From PALSA-911 sp963743035 (GTDB lineage: Bacteria > Pseudomonadota > Alphaproteobacteria > Acetobacterales > Acetobacteraceae), in the NCBI GenBank assembly GCA_963743035.1, contig CAVUOB010000013.1, positions 1 through 64,000 on the forward strand: DNA of 64,000 bases. The letters run 5' to 3'. Each line of letters begins with the position of its first letter. Positions within the stretch are counted from its first letter, which is position 1. The translations under genes and the position numbers were made by a program. The notes under the pieces are model-generated. The model saw nothing but the letters and a program-made list of their open reading frames with translations. It ran no database searches and was not told the origin of the DNA. Positions 1-7,618 of this stretch are shown in pieces.

Positions 1-1
1 G

Positions 2-142
2 GCGATCGATTTCGACATGAGCATCGAGCGTGAGCCGAACCCGAAGGGCGACCGCGTGAAGCTGACGATGTCGGGCAAGTTCCTGCCGTACAAGTACTAC
101 GGCAACGAGCAGGGCATCCCGGATTACGGCTTCAAGGAATGA
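2..142 (+). CDS. C-terminal end of an unrecognised protein (partial)
   Basis: The reading frame enters from the left edge and ends at TGA 140-142, giving 46 visible residues that finish in DYGFKE. Codon use matches the neighbouring host genes. The fragment is rich in charged and aromatic residues and has no membrane segment. I do not recognise a family from this short tail. It lies 73 bases upstream of the NIPSNAP gene, but a promoter-like element sits between them, so shared transcription is not certain. Confidence 0.6.
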   Translation, partial: AIDFDMSIEREPNPKGDRVKLTMSGKFLPYKYYGNEQGIPDYGFKE

Positions 143-150
143 CCCCCGCT

Positions 151-178
151 TTGCGGGAATAGCCGCCCACGGCTAGGC
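151..178 (+). promoter_or_regulatory. Putative promoter of the NIPSNAP gene
   Basis: TTGCGG (151-156) and CTAGGC (173-178) are separated by 16 bases and lie 37 bases upstream of the start codon at 216. The CTAGGCTT box recurs upstream of other genes in this window (10225, 12064, 40525), which supports a local sigma-70-like -10 consensus. The assignment is by motif only. Confidence 0.4.
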
Positions 179-215
179 TTCCCCCAACAGCCGATCAGGC
201 CAACGGGGGGAAACC

Positions 216-851
216 ATGTTCTACGAGCTGCGGACCTACACGTTCCACCAGGGCAAGCTGCCCGAGTATCTCAAGCTGGCCGAAACGATCGGCCGCCCGG
301 TGCGCGGCAATGATTACGGCACCGTGCATGGCTACTGGACCGCGGAGTTCGGCGCGCTCAACCAGGTCTGGCACCTCTGGAGCTACGCCAGCTACGAGGA
401 GCGCGAGCAGAAGCGCAAGGCGCTCGGCCAGAACGAGCGCTGGATCCGGGAATATGTGCCGGCCATCCGCCCGCTGATGATCCGCCAGGACATCCGCTTC
501 CTGAACGTCGTCTCGGATCTCAAAGTGCCGGAGACGCCCGGTGGCATTTATGAGCTGCGGATCTACCGCACCCATCCCGGCATGGCCGGCCCCTGGGCGC
601 AGATGTTCAAATCCTATTTCCCGGTGCGGGAGAAATACTCGAAGAATATCGGCCTGTGGACCGGCGAGGCGCCGCAGCCGAACGAGGCGGTGCATCTCTG
701 GAACTATCCGGACCTGAACACCCGTATGGCCACCCGCGCCAGGCTGGCCGCCGATCCGCAATGGCAGGAATTCGTCCGCAACGGCGCGTCAAGCCTGGCG
801 GAGATGCACTCGACGCTGCTGATCCCGACATCCTATTCGCCGATGAAGTAG
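216..851 (+). CDS. NIPSNAP family protein with two tandem domains
   Basis: This 211-residue protein begins MFYELRTYTF, the usual opening of NIPSNAP domains. The pattern restarts near residue 109 (GIYELRIYRTHPG), so two ferredoxin-like alpha/beta domains of about 100 residues lie in tandem. Conserved Trp-rich stretches (QVWHLWSY; AVHLWNYPD) occur at matching places in each half. A strong GGGGGG/AAA purine run stands just before the ATG. No signal peptide or membrane segment is visible, so it is probably cytoplasmic. NIPSNAP proteins are small dimeric alpha/beta-barrel proteins, and most bacterial ones have no assigned reaction. The family call is firm and the function is open. Confidence 0.9.
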   Translation: MFYELRTYTFHQGKLPEYLKLAETIGRPVRGNDYGTVHGYWTAEFGALNQVWHLWSYASYEEREQKRKALGQNERWIREYVPAIRPLMIRQDIRFLNVVSDLKVPETPGGIYELRIYRTHPGMAGPWAQMFKSYFPVREKYSKNIGLWTGEAPQPNEAVHLWNYPDLNTRMATRARLAADPQWQEFVRNGASSLAEMHSTLLIPTSYSPMK

Positions 852-898
852 TTGCGGATGAACTGACCTCGCGTTCGGCCGCGACCGTGCGGCCCGGC

Positions 899-1049
899 TT
901 CGCCCGGCGCGGCTTCGGCGGTGCGAAGGACATGGCGCAGACCGACGCCGCGCCGGGGGACGCTCCGGCAGCCGGTCCGTGTCGATGCCGGTCAGCGCGC
1001 GGATCATCGCGGGCTTGCCGTGATCGACATGGCCGGTCATGGCGATCAT
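899..1049 (-). pseudogene. Relic of a SelB-like translational GTPase (N-terminal end)
   Basis: Read leftwards from ATG 1049, the frame gives MIAMTGHVDHGKPAMIRALT followed by GIDTDRLPER. This is the G1 region and next helix of SelB (selenocysteine-specific elongation factor), which usually reads GHVDHGKT and DRLPEE. The essential P-loop Thr is Pro here. After RLPER the similarity resumes in another frame (SVCAMSFAPPK, cf. the SelB switch I region), which needs a frameshift near a run of five C. No GTPase motifs follow, and the NIPSNAP gene occupies the next sequence. I read it as the stump of a lost selB. It could also be a relic of another EF-Tu-like GTPase. Confidence 0.55.
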
Positions 1050-1208
1050 CAAGGGGCACCTACCGGTAGGGCGCGAACCCGGTCCGCCGCGCCGCGAAAG
1101 GGTCAAGGTCCGCCGGATTCCGATCCGATCGGTGCGGGCTTGATCCATGTCACGGATCGGTAGAGTTTTCGGTGGCAGATTTTATTCGACCTTATGGAGG
1201 ATTTTTCC

Positions 1209-2090
1209 GTGTTCAAGACGATCCTGGTCCCCTCGGGCGGGGCCATCACCGATCTGCCGGTCTTCGAGACGGCACTGGCCGCCGCGCGCATGTCGGGCGC
1301 GCATCTGGTATTTTTGCATGTCCGGGTGGACATACGCGACGTCATCGCCAGCATGGCGGCGGGCGATTTCGGCGCCGGAGCCGGCATGGGCAGCCTGATC
1401 GACGATATGGAGGCCGACGCGGCCAGGCTGCAGGCCGAGGCGAAAGCCGCCGTGGAGGCGTTCTGCGCCCGTGAGCAGATCCCGATGACCGACGCCCCGA
1501 CCGCCGGGGACCCGGGCAAGCAAGGCGTTACCGCAGAGTGGCGGACCGAGACCGGAAGGCTGTCGGATTTCGTCTCAGCCTATGCCCGCACCGCAGATCT
1601 GATGGTGGCCGGCCGATCCCCCTCGCGCGCGGGCGTCGGTGGCGAGGTGCTGGAAGCCGGTCTCATGGACAGCGGCCGGCCGCTGCTGATCGCCGCGGCC
1701 AAGGCGCCGGAGAATTTGGGCGGCACCATCGCCATTGCCTGGAAAGACACCCCGGAAGCCGCCTGTGCGGTATCCGCGGCCCTGCCGTTGATCCGCGCGG
1801 CGGCGAAGGTGGTCGTCGTTACCGTGAGCGAACATGCCGTCAACCCGGACAAATCCGCCGACCGGCTGTTGTCCATGCTGCGTTGGCAGAACCCGAATGT
1901 CTCGCTGGTCAACCTGGAGACACATAACGACGCCCCGGTCGAGGTTTTGCTGGCGGAAGTGGTGAAATCCGGTGCCAGCCTGCTGGTCATGGGCGGCTAC
2001 GGCCATAGCCGGCTGCGCGAGGCGGTGTTCGGGGGCTTCACCCAGCGCATCCTGGACGGAGCCGCAATCCCCGTGTTGATGGCGCACTGA
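1209..2090 (+). CDS. Universal stress protein with tandem UspA-type domains
   Basis: I start this 293-residue protein at GTG 1209, because GGAGG lies at 1196-1200 with an 8-base spacer and the N-terminus then reads MFKTILVPSGG, the normal Usp opening. An ATG at 1194 would overlap that ribosome site. The first Usp-like half spans about 1-150. The second starts near LGGTIAIAWKD and ends with a Gly-rich GGYGHSRLREAVFGG segment that matches the ATP-binding pattern Gx2Gx9G. Tandem Usp proteins are cytoplasmic nucleotide-binding stress proteins. The partner or trigger cannot be told from the context. Confidence 0.88.
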   Translation: MFKTILVPSGGAITDLPVFETALAAARMSGAHLVFLHVRVDIRDVIASMAAGDFGAGAGMGSLIDDMEADAARLQAEAKAAVEAFCAREQIPMTDAPTAGDPGKQGVTAEWRTETGRLSDFVSAYARTADLMVAGRSPSRAGVGGEVLEAGLMDSGRPLLIAAAKAPENLGGTIAIAWKDTPEAACAVSAALPLIRAAAKVVVVTVSEHAVNPDKSADRLLSMLRWQNPNVSLVNLETHNDAPVEVLLAEVVKSGASLLVMGGYGHSRLREAVFGGFTQRILDGAAIPVLMAH

Positions 2091-2108
2091 AGGCAAGGGA
2101 ACGCGAGG

Positions 2109-2726
2109 CTGGGCGCGCGGGGAAGGCTTGCCGATACGCTGAGCGCCGCGGCTGATGCTGCGCGCGCCTGCACGATCTGCGCCGCCCACCTGCCGCTTGG
2201 GCCCCGGCCGGTTCTGCGGGTCTCGCGCACCGCCCGGCTGCTGATCATCGGCCAGGCGCCGGGAACCAAGGTGCATGCGACGGGTATTCCCTGGAACGAC
2301 CCGTCCGGCGACCGGCTGCGGCTTTGGCTGGGGATGGACCGGGATACATTCTACGACGAGACACGGATCGCCATCCTGCCGATGGGCCTCTGCTACCCTG
2401 GCCGTCTCGCCAATGGCGGGGATGCGCCGCCGCGGCCGGAATGTGCGCCGACCTGGCATCCGCGTTTGCTGCCGTTGATGCCGGAGATCCGATTGACATT
2501 GCTGGTCGGCACCTATGCGCAGGCCCGCATCCTGGGCAAGGGCGCGATGACGGAACGCGTGCGCGCATTCCGCGAGTATCTGCCGGCGGGCCGCTTTCCG
2601 TTGCCGCATCCCTCCTGGCGGACCGGTGGCTGGGAGAAGCGCAATCCGTGGTTCATCGAGGAAGTGCTGCCGGCCCTGCGAAGCCGGGTCGCCGCGGTGC
2701 TGGCTGGCCATGGCGATATTGCCTGA
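2109..2726 (+). CDS. Uracil-DNA glycosylase-like protein, non-ATG start
   Basis: The frame holds a CxxC pair (CTIC), then LLIIGQAPGTKVHATGIPWND, which is the active-site motif of the UDG superfamily followed by its conserved loop. Near the C-terminus is the second motif, HPSW. Homology clearly begins upstream of GTG 2271, which would delete the active-site motif. The frame is open back to the stop of the stress-protein gene, but no ATG, GTG or TTG occurs in it. CTG 2109, preceded by AAGGGA, is my best start, so the N-terminus is uncertain. Such proteins remove uracil or damaged bases from DNA or are inactive relatives. No membrane segment or signal is present. Confidence 0.75.
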   Translation: MGARGRLADTLSAAADAARACTICAAHLPLGPRPVLRVSRTARLLIIGQAPGTKVHATGIPWNDPSGDRLRLWLGMDRDTFYDETRIAILPMGLCYPGRLANGGDAPPRPECAPTWHPRLLPLMPEIRLTLLVGTYAQARILGKGAMTERVRAFREYLPAGRFPLPHPSWRTGGWEKRNPWFIEEVLPALRSRVAAVLAGHGDIA

Positions 2727-2964
2727 GCCCATCCCCGACCGCCGGCGGCGTTGTGCCTGTCTGATCTGTGATTGTGCTTGCGTCCGCCCGTCCGGCGTCA
2801 ACCCCGAGCCGCGCAGGCGCGCGGGTTGACCCCGGCCAGGCGGACGAAGAGAGGGCTGCAATCAGACAAGCCAAAGGTCTGGCCATCTCCGGCTTGCTTC
2901 GATCCCCGCCGCACAATCCGGGTTCGAGGCGGCCGACCGGCACAACGCCCCCTGAAAAAGGCGG

Positions 2965-3384
2965 CTAATCCATCTCCGATTTAAGGATAGAGATATCCTC
3001 GTCGGAAAAGCCGAAATGATGGGCGATCTCGTGCACCAGCACATTGCGGACCAGCCGGTACAGATCCTCGCCGGTCTCGATCCATTCGAGCAGTATGGGT
3101 TCGCGATACAGCACAATCAGATCCGGCTGCCGGGCGATATCCTCGATGCTGCGCTGCGTGAGCGGCGTGCCGCGATAAAGCCCGGTCAGTTCCCAGGCGG
3201 ACTCGATTTCGAGTTCCTCCATGGTTTCTTCGTCCGGCATGTCCTCGACGGCGATGCTGACGCCGCGCACATGCATGGCCAGCCTGGCCGGGATGGCGGA
3301 CAGGGCCCTTTCGGCCATTTCCGCTATGTCGTCGTTGTCCGGCGGCGGGCCGAAATTGGACCGGGGTGAATAAGTCGCGCTCAT
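2965..3384 (-). CDS. Minimal-zincin-type metallopeptidase family protein
   Basis: This small acidic protein of 139 residues ends with LVHEIAHHFGFSDEDI. Its HExxH zinc motif (H118, E119, H122) lies close to the C-terminus, as in the PF06262 family of minimal zincins. I chose the start at 3384 (MSATYSPRSNF). A TTG start at 3420 would add 12 poorly conserved residues. No signal peptide is seen. It is transcribed convergently with the uracil-DNA glycosylase-like gene and divergently from the dehydratase gene. The fold is peptidase-like, but proteolysis by this family is not well established. Confidence 0.85.
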   Translation of the reverse strand: MSATYSPRSNFGPPPDNDDIAEMAERALSAIPARLAMHVRGVSIAVEDMPDEETMEELEIESAWELTGLYRGTPLTQRSIEDIARQPDLIVLYREPILLEWIETGEDLYRLVRNVLVHEIAHHFGFSDEDISILKSEMD

Positions 3385-3467
3385 TGCAGTAGAAAGGACA
3401 GGACCGGCCGCGCGGGTCAAGTCTCCGGTCGAATTGTCAGGCGATCCGGTGGGTGAAGGAATTCGAT

Positions 3468-3758
3468 ATGCGTACTCTTTTGACCGAGGACGAACGGGCG
3501 GCCCTGTCGGAGCGCCTGCCGCTCTGGCGCATCGCCGAGGACGGCAAGGCGCTCCAGCGCGTGTTCAGATTCCGTGATTTTTCCGAAGCCTGGGGCTTCA
3601 TGGCCCGCGTCGCCCTGCTGGCCGAGAAGCTCGACCACCATCCGGACTGGTCGAATGTATGGAACCAGGTGGCGATCGTGCTGAGCACGCATGATGCCGG
3701 GGGGCTGACCAGCCTGGATCAGACGCTGGCGGAGGCCATCGACGAGTTGCTGCCCTGA
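3468..3758 (+). CDS. phhB: 4a-hydroxytetrahydrobiopterin (pterin-4a-carbinolamine) dehydratase
   Basis: The 96-residue product has the family size and the signature KLDHHPDWSNVWNQV, where the two His (57, 58) and nearby residues form the active site. The enzyme dehydrates 4a-hydroxypterin during recycling of the cofactor of aromatic amino-acid hydroxylases. It may also act in molybdopterin-related pterin metabolism. ATG 3468 is preceded by AAGGA at a 7-base distance, whereas the upstream in-frame GTG 3453 lacks a site. It is followed 10 bases later by mmcB, which suggests co-transcription. No phenylalanine hydroxylase gene is nearby. Confidence 0.92.
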   Translation: MRTLLTEDERAALSERLPLWRIAEDGKALQRVFRFRDFSEAWGFMARVALLAEKLDHHPDWSNVWNQVAIVLSTHDAGGLTSLDQTLAEAIDELLP

Positions 3759-3768
3759 GGGGTTCGCG

Positions 3769-4239
3769 ATGGAGCCGATCAGCTTTCCCGATCGGGCGCT
3801 GCTGGTGCGCAGGGCCGCGGCGCGGTTCTGCCTGCTTCTCGGCTGGGCGCCGCTGCATGAGGTCCCGTTGCCCAACGGCAGGCGTGCCGACATCCTGGCG
3901 CTGCGCCCGGATGGCGGGTTCGTCTGCATCGAGGTCAAATCCGGCCCGCGGGACTTCCTGGTCGACAGCAAATGGCCGGAATACCGGGATTTCTCGGACG
4001 CGCTGTTCTTCGCCGTCGATGCCGATTTCCCGCAGGCCCTGTTACCGGTGGAGACCGGGCTGATCGTCGCCGATGGGCTGGAGGCGGCCATGCTGCGCGA
4101 CGCGCCGGCGCACAGGCTGCCGACCGCGAGGCGAAAACTGCTGACGCATCGGTTCGCGATGCTGGCCGCGTCCCGGTTGGCGACGGCGGAAGATCCAGCG
4201 GCGCGCGCCGCGGTTCTGGCGGCGCTCAGGCCGGAGTAG
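3769..4239 (+). CDS. mmcB: MmcB family DNA repair protein
   Basis: This protein of 156 residues resembles MmcB (formerly DUF1052) of alphaproteobacteria. In Caulobacter, mmcB belongs to the SOS-induced mitomycin C resistance set. A PD-(D/E)xK nuclease-like core is visible: RRADILAL with D41, then VCIEVKSG with E55 and K57. These are the expected metal and catalytic residues, and KWPEY follows. It starts 10 bases after the dehydratase stop. Its last codons overlap by 14 bases with the end of the cupin-like pseudogene on the other strand. Family confidence is high, and the nuclease activity is inferred from the motif. Confidence 0.85.
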   Translation: MEPISFPDRALLVRRAAARFCLLLGWAPLHEVPLPNGRRADILALRPDGGFVCIEVKSGPRDFLVDSKWPEYRDFSDALFFAVDADFPQALLPVETGLIVADGLEAAMLRDAPAHRLPTARRKLLTHRFAMLAASRLATAEDPAARAAVLAALRPE

Positions 4240-4719
4240 CGGCCGGTTTCACCGTCCCACGGTCGGGGTACTGCAGGCACAGGATTTCCAGCCCCGCAGC
4301 GCCGGCCTTCGCCTCGAATGCCGGTTCGTCGGGGGAGACGAATATCAGGGAGAAGGGCGGGAATGCGGATCGGTTCTCGCCAATGAGTTCGCCGCCCAGC
4401 ACCAGCCAATGCTGCCCCGCGCCCGTGCGCGGATCGGGGCCGAGGACCTTGCCACCGGCGGGCAGGCGGTAACGCCACGCGCCGAGGCCGTCTTCCTGCG
4501 GGGGGATCGCCTCGACGCAGGACAGCACGGTGTCGGCCAGTTCCCCGGGGTTGAGCGGAGGAAGCGGCGGGACGGTCGCTTCGCGGAAACTCCGCGGCAC
4601 CTGGCGCAGATCGGGGCGGGACTCCGGCATGTAGCGCGCGGTGCGGTCGTAGCTGTTGCGCAGCGTGAAGTAATGCACGCCCTCATCCCCGGCCACGATC
4701 GGTCCGTAGGGGGAGTGGG
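4226..4719 (-). pseudogene. C-terminal piece of a cupin-like gene split by an IS21 element
   Basis: From the insertion point the frame runs HSPYGPIVAGDEGVHYFTL and on to EILCLQYPDRG before the stop, about 164 residues. Joined to the piece at 7211-7533 on the far side of the element, it rebuilds one continuous protein of about 265 residues (NAH/SPYG junction) with no host bases lost. The minus-strand frame to the right of 4719 reads only through the terminal repeats of the IS and is not host coding. The intact protein would resemble RmlC-like cupins of unknown substrate. This half has no promoter of its own, so it is presumably not expressed as a functional protein. Confidence 0.8.
4713..4719. 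repeat. Left copy of the 7-bp target duplication (GAGTGGG)
   Basis: GAGTGGG at 4713-4719 recurs at 7211-7217 and flanks the IS21-family element. Removing one copy and everything between restores the cupin-like frame exactly. IS21 elements are known to duplicate 4-8 bases. Confidence 0.7.
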
Positions 4720-4724
4720 TGCGT

Positions 4725-4816
4725 ATTCCGACGGATCCCAGCCTGGCATTCCGACGCAAACCAGCCGGTGATTCCGACGGAAGCCAGCCACCGATTCCGA
4801 GGCATTCCAGCCACCC
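4725..4816. repeat. Four 23-bp direct repeats at the left end of the IS
   Basis: ATTCCGACGG-type units begin at 4725, 4748, 4771 and 4794, exactly 23 bases apart. Each has a downstream CCAGCC half. Multiple terminal repeats are typical of IS21 ends and serve as transposase-binding sites. The fourth unit is the most diverged. Confidence 0.8.
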
Positions 4817-4898
4817 CTGAGTAGGGGGTTGGCGGCGCAGTTCGCGAGCAATCGTCCACCGACGGCACGCTCTCTCTCCAGTGATCCCGGGGAGTGCC

Positions 4899-6440
4899 AT
4901 GCCAGGTCAGAGATTGCCCATGCGTCAGGTTCGAGAAGTCCTCCGCCTCAAACATGTCTGCGGCCATAGCGGCCATCAGATCGCCGCCATGGTCGGCGTC
5001 AGCCGCTACACGGTCGCCGAATATCTGCGTCGCGCCGGGGTGCTGGGCATCACGTGGCCGGTTCCGGCGGAGCTGGATGACGCGGCGCTGGAGCGCAAGC
5101 TGTTCACGCCGCCCTTTGCCAAGGGAGAGCCAGCCCGGCCGCAGCCTGACTGGCCTCGGCTGCATGCCGAGCTGCGGCGGCCCAGTGTGACCCTGCTCCT
5201 GATGTGGGAGGAGTATCGGGCCGGGCAACCGGATGGATATGGATACAGCCGCTTCTGCGACCTGTATGCCGCCTGGCGCGGCCGGTTGTCGCCGACGATG
5301 CGCCAGACCCATCCGGCGGGCGAGAGGATGTTCGTCGACTATGCCGGGCAGACCGTTGAGGTCATCGATGGTGCCACCGGCGAGGTACGGCGGGCGCAGA
5401 TCTTCGTGGCGGCGCTCGGCGCCTCCAACTTCACTTATGCCGAGGCACGCTGGACGCAGGCGCTGCCGGACTGGATCGGCTGCCATGTCGGCGCGTTCAG
5501 CAGCTTCGGTGGTGTCGCGCGGCAGATCGTCTGCGACAATCTCAAGGCCGGTGTCACCGCCGCATGCCGCTACGAGCCGGGGATCAGCCGAACCTACCAG
5601 GACATGGCCAGCCATTACGGCACAGCCGTGCTGCCGGCCCGGGTGCGGCGGCCCCGCGACAAGGCAAAAGTCGAGGTCGCGGTCCAGGTGGTGCAGCGTT
5701 GGGTGCTGGCGCGGCTGCGCCATCGCCGGTTCTTCTCGCTGGCCGAACTCAATGGCGCCATCCGCGAGCTGATCGCCGACCTCAACGATCGGCCCATGCG
5801 CCATCTCGGCAGCAGCCGCCGCGCGCTGTTCGAGGCGCTGGAGAGGCCCGCCCTGCTGCCCCTGCCAACCGAACCCTACACCTACGCCGAATGGCGACGC
5901 TGCCGGGCGGGGCTCGACTACCACGTCGAGGTGCATGGCCATTTTTACTCCGTGCCCTACCGCTTGATGCGGGAGGTCATCGAGGCCCGCATCACCGACC
6001 AGACCGTCGAGTTGTTCCACGAGAGCACCCGTGTCGCCTGCCACGTCCGCAATCCGCGGCAACACAGGCACACCACGATCCCCGATCACATGCCGAGCGC
6101 GCACCGCCGTCACGCCGAGTGGACCCCAACCCGGCTGTTGCGCGAGGCCGCGGCGATCGGTCCGTCCACCATCGCGCTGGTGCAGCGCATTCTCGCCACC
6201 AAACCGCATCCGGAACAGGGCTTCCGCGCCTGTCTTGGCATCTTGCGCCTGGTGCGCAGCTACGGACCCGAGCGGCTGGAAGCGGCCTGCCAGCGCGGCA
6301 TGGACATCGGCGCCCGCACCTACGGCTCGGTGCAATCCATCCTGCGCAACGGCCTCGATCGGGCCTACCGCCCCGAACCCGTGTCGGACGAGCTGCCCGT
6401 TCAGCACGAGAACATCCGCGGCAGCGGCTACTACCATTGA
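4899..6440 (+). CDS. istA: IS21-family transposase IstA
   Basis: This protein of 513 residues opens with a helix-turn-helix (VREVLRLKHVCGHSGHQIAA, then VGVSRYTVAEYLRRAGV). The integrase-like DDE core follows: Asp in MFVDYAGQTVEV, Asp in IVCDNLKAG, and Glu in DKAKVEVAVQ. A basic C-terminal region completes it. I start at ATG 4899, which has GGGGAG just upstream. GTG 4881 is the longer alternative. No frameshift is seen, so the enzyme looks intact. It acts with the ATPase IstB encoded 10 bases downstream. Confidence 0.95.
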   Translation: MPGQRLPMRQVREVLRLKHVCGHSGHQIAAMVGVSRYTVAEYLRRAGVLGITWPVPAELDDAALERKLFTPPFAKGEPARPQPDWPRLHAELRRPSVTLLLMWEEYRAGQPDGYGYSRFCDLYAAWRGRLSPTMRQTHPAGERMFVDYAGQTVEVIDGATGEVRRAQIFVAALGASNFTYAEARWTQALPDWIGCHVGAFSSFGGVARQIVCDNLKAGVTAACRYEPGISRTYQDMASHYGTAVLPARVRRPRDKAKVEVAVQVVQRWVLARLRHRRFFSLAELNGAIRELIADLNDRPMRHLGSSRRALFEALERPALLPLPTEPYTYAEWRRCRAGLDYHVEVHGHFYSVPYRLMREVIEARITDQTVELFHESTRVACHVRNPRQHRHTTIPDHMPSAHRRHAEWTPTRLLREAAAIGPSTIALVQRILATKPHPEQGFRACLGILRLVRSYGPERLEAACQRGMDIGARTYGSVQSILRNGLDRAYRPEPVSDELPVQHENIRGSGYYH

Positions 6441-6450
6441 GGAGAACGCC

Positions 6451-7212
6451 ATGCTGACCCACCCCACCACGGACCGTCTCCGAGAACTTGGCCTCATCGG
6501 CATGGCCAGGGCGCTCGAGGAGCAACGACGGCACGCTGACGCCGCTGAGCTTGGCTTCGAGGATCGACTGGCCATGCTGGTGGAGCGCGAGGCTCTGGAG
6601 CGCGATAGCAAGCGCCTGGCCGCCCGGCTGCGGTTCGCCGGGCTACGCCAGCAGGCGACACCGGAGGACGTCGACCATCGCGCCGCCCGCGGCCTGGATC
6701 GCGCGATGTTTCAACGCCTCACCGGCGGTGAATGGATCGAGCGCCAGCAGGATTTGCTGGTCACCGGCCCAACCGGGACCGGCAAGACGTGGTTATCCTG
6801 CGCGCTCGGGCACCGCGCCTGCCGCGACAACCGTTCCGTGCTGTATCAACGCGTGCCTCGGCTGCTGGAGGCGCTCGGCCTGGCCCGCGGCGATGGGCGT
6901 TACGCCCGCATGCTCAAGAACCTCGCACGGGTTCAGTTGCTGATCCTGGATGACTGGGCCATCACGCCGCTCAACGCCGAGCAGCGCCGCGATCTGATGG
7001 AGATCGTCGACGACCGGCACGACAGAGCATCCACCATTGTCACCAGCCAGGTGCCCGTCGAGCATTGGCACGAACACATCGGCAATCCGACCATCGCCGA
7101 CGCCGTGCTGGACAGGCTGGTCCATGGCGCACACCGCCTCGAATTGAAGGGAGAGAGCATGCGAAAACTACGCGCTGCAAAGGCCACACTTGACGAGACC
7201 GCCGAGGATTGA
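6451..7212 (+). CDS. istB: IS21-family helper ATPase IstB
   Basis: This AAA+ DnaC-like ATPase of 253 residues has Walker A GPTGTGKT, Walker B LLILDDW and a conserved sensor region TIVTSQVPVEHWHEHIG. It stimulates IstA during IS21 transposition. ATG 6451 follows GGAGAA at the istA stop, so the two genes are translationally close. The protein reaches the usual end (GESMRKLRAAK) before the stop, but the second and third bases of that stop belong to the target duplication. This means the right IS terminus is missing or unusually placed. Confidence 0.95.
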   Translation: MLTHPTTDRLRELGLIGMARALEEQRRHADAAELGFEDRLAMLVEREALERDSKRLAARLRFAGLRQQATPEDVDHRAARGLDRAMFQRLTGGEWIERQQDLLVTGPTGTGKTWLSCALGHRACRDNRSVLYQRVPRLLEALGLARGDGRYARMLKNLARVQLLILDDWAITPLNAEQRRDLMEIVDDRHDRASTIVTSQVPVEHWHEHIGNPTIADAVLDRLVHGAHRLELKGESMRKLRAAKATLDETAED

Positions 7213-7217
7213 GTGGG
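7211..7217. repeat. Right copy of the 7-bp target duplication (GAGTGGG)
   Basis: This matches 4713-4719. It abuts the istB stop codon and supplies its last two bases. Beyond it the cupin-like coding sequence resumes on the minus strand. Confidence 0.7.
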
Positions 7218-7533
7218 CGTTGGTGTAGTGGACGGCAACGCCTTCGACCGGATGGGAGGCCATGCGGCCGGAGCCGCCGACGATCACCTGGAACTGGTCG
7301 GCCTCATGGAAATGGGCGCGGACCGTGGTGCCCGGATCCTGCTCCACCAGAAAGCCCACGGGATAGAGCGTGCCGAGATCCGGCAGCGGCCCCTGGGAGA
7401 GCGGATGCTCGGGATATTCGCGGCGGATGATCCGGTTGGTGCCGATGAACGTCGTATGCCAGAAGCCCGTGCCGTCCGAACTCGACCGGCGGCGGGTACT
7501 GGCGGCCTCGGTGCTGGATGCCATGACGACCAT
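7211..7533 (-). pseudogene. N-terminal piece of the cupin-like gene split by the IS
   Basis: The frame starts at ATG 7533 (MVVMASSTEAA; ATG 7524 is possible) and runs about 107 residues to VHYTNAHS at the insertion point. It includes a cupin-type core, GTTVRAHFHEADQFQVIVGG. Past the junction it reads on into istB antisense sequence and stops. Its continuation is at 4226-4719. The gene is the last of a leftward series after the two amidohydrolases and the PhyH-like oxygenase, so it may once have shared their pathway. The substrate is unknown. Confidence 0.78.
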
Positions 7534-7618
7534 GTTTGCGTTCTCCCGCGCAGCTGAGCTGGCGGATAGTAACGCTCAGTCATGGCCGCCGGCAACGTCG
7601 GCAGACCCGGACGGCGGA

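Larger units (their letters stand above)
4720..7210 (+). mobile_element. IS21-family insertion sequence (istA-istB)
   Basis: This element of about 2.5 kb carries istA and istB in tandem, the defining IS21 layout. Its left end begins TGCGTATTCCGACGG and holds four 23-bp repeats (4725-4816), the kind bound by IstA. The right end is abnormal. The istB stop codon TGA (7210-7212) is completed by the flanking duplicated host bases, and no counterpart of the left repeats or terminal CA is present. The insert may therefore lack its right terminus and be unable to move. The boundary is set by the 7-bp duplication and the restored host frame. Confidence 0.85.

Noticed and set aside
2727..2964. Possible small gene between the uracil-DNA glycosylase-like and zincin genes
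   Set aside because: Short frames here have no ribosome site and no recognisable pattern. It is most simply a convergent intergenic gap.
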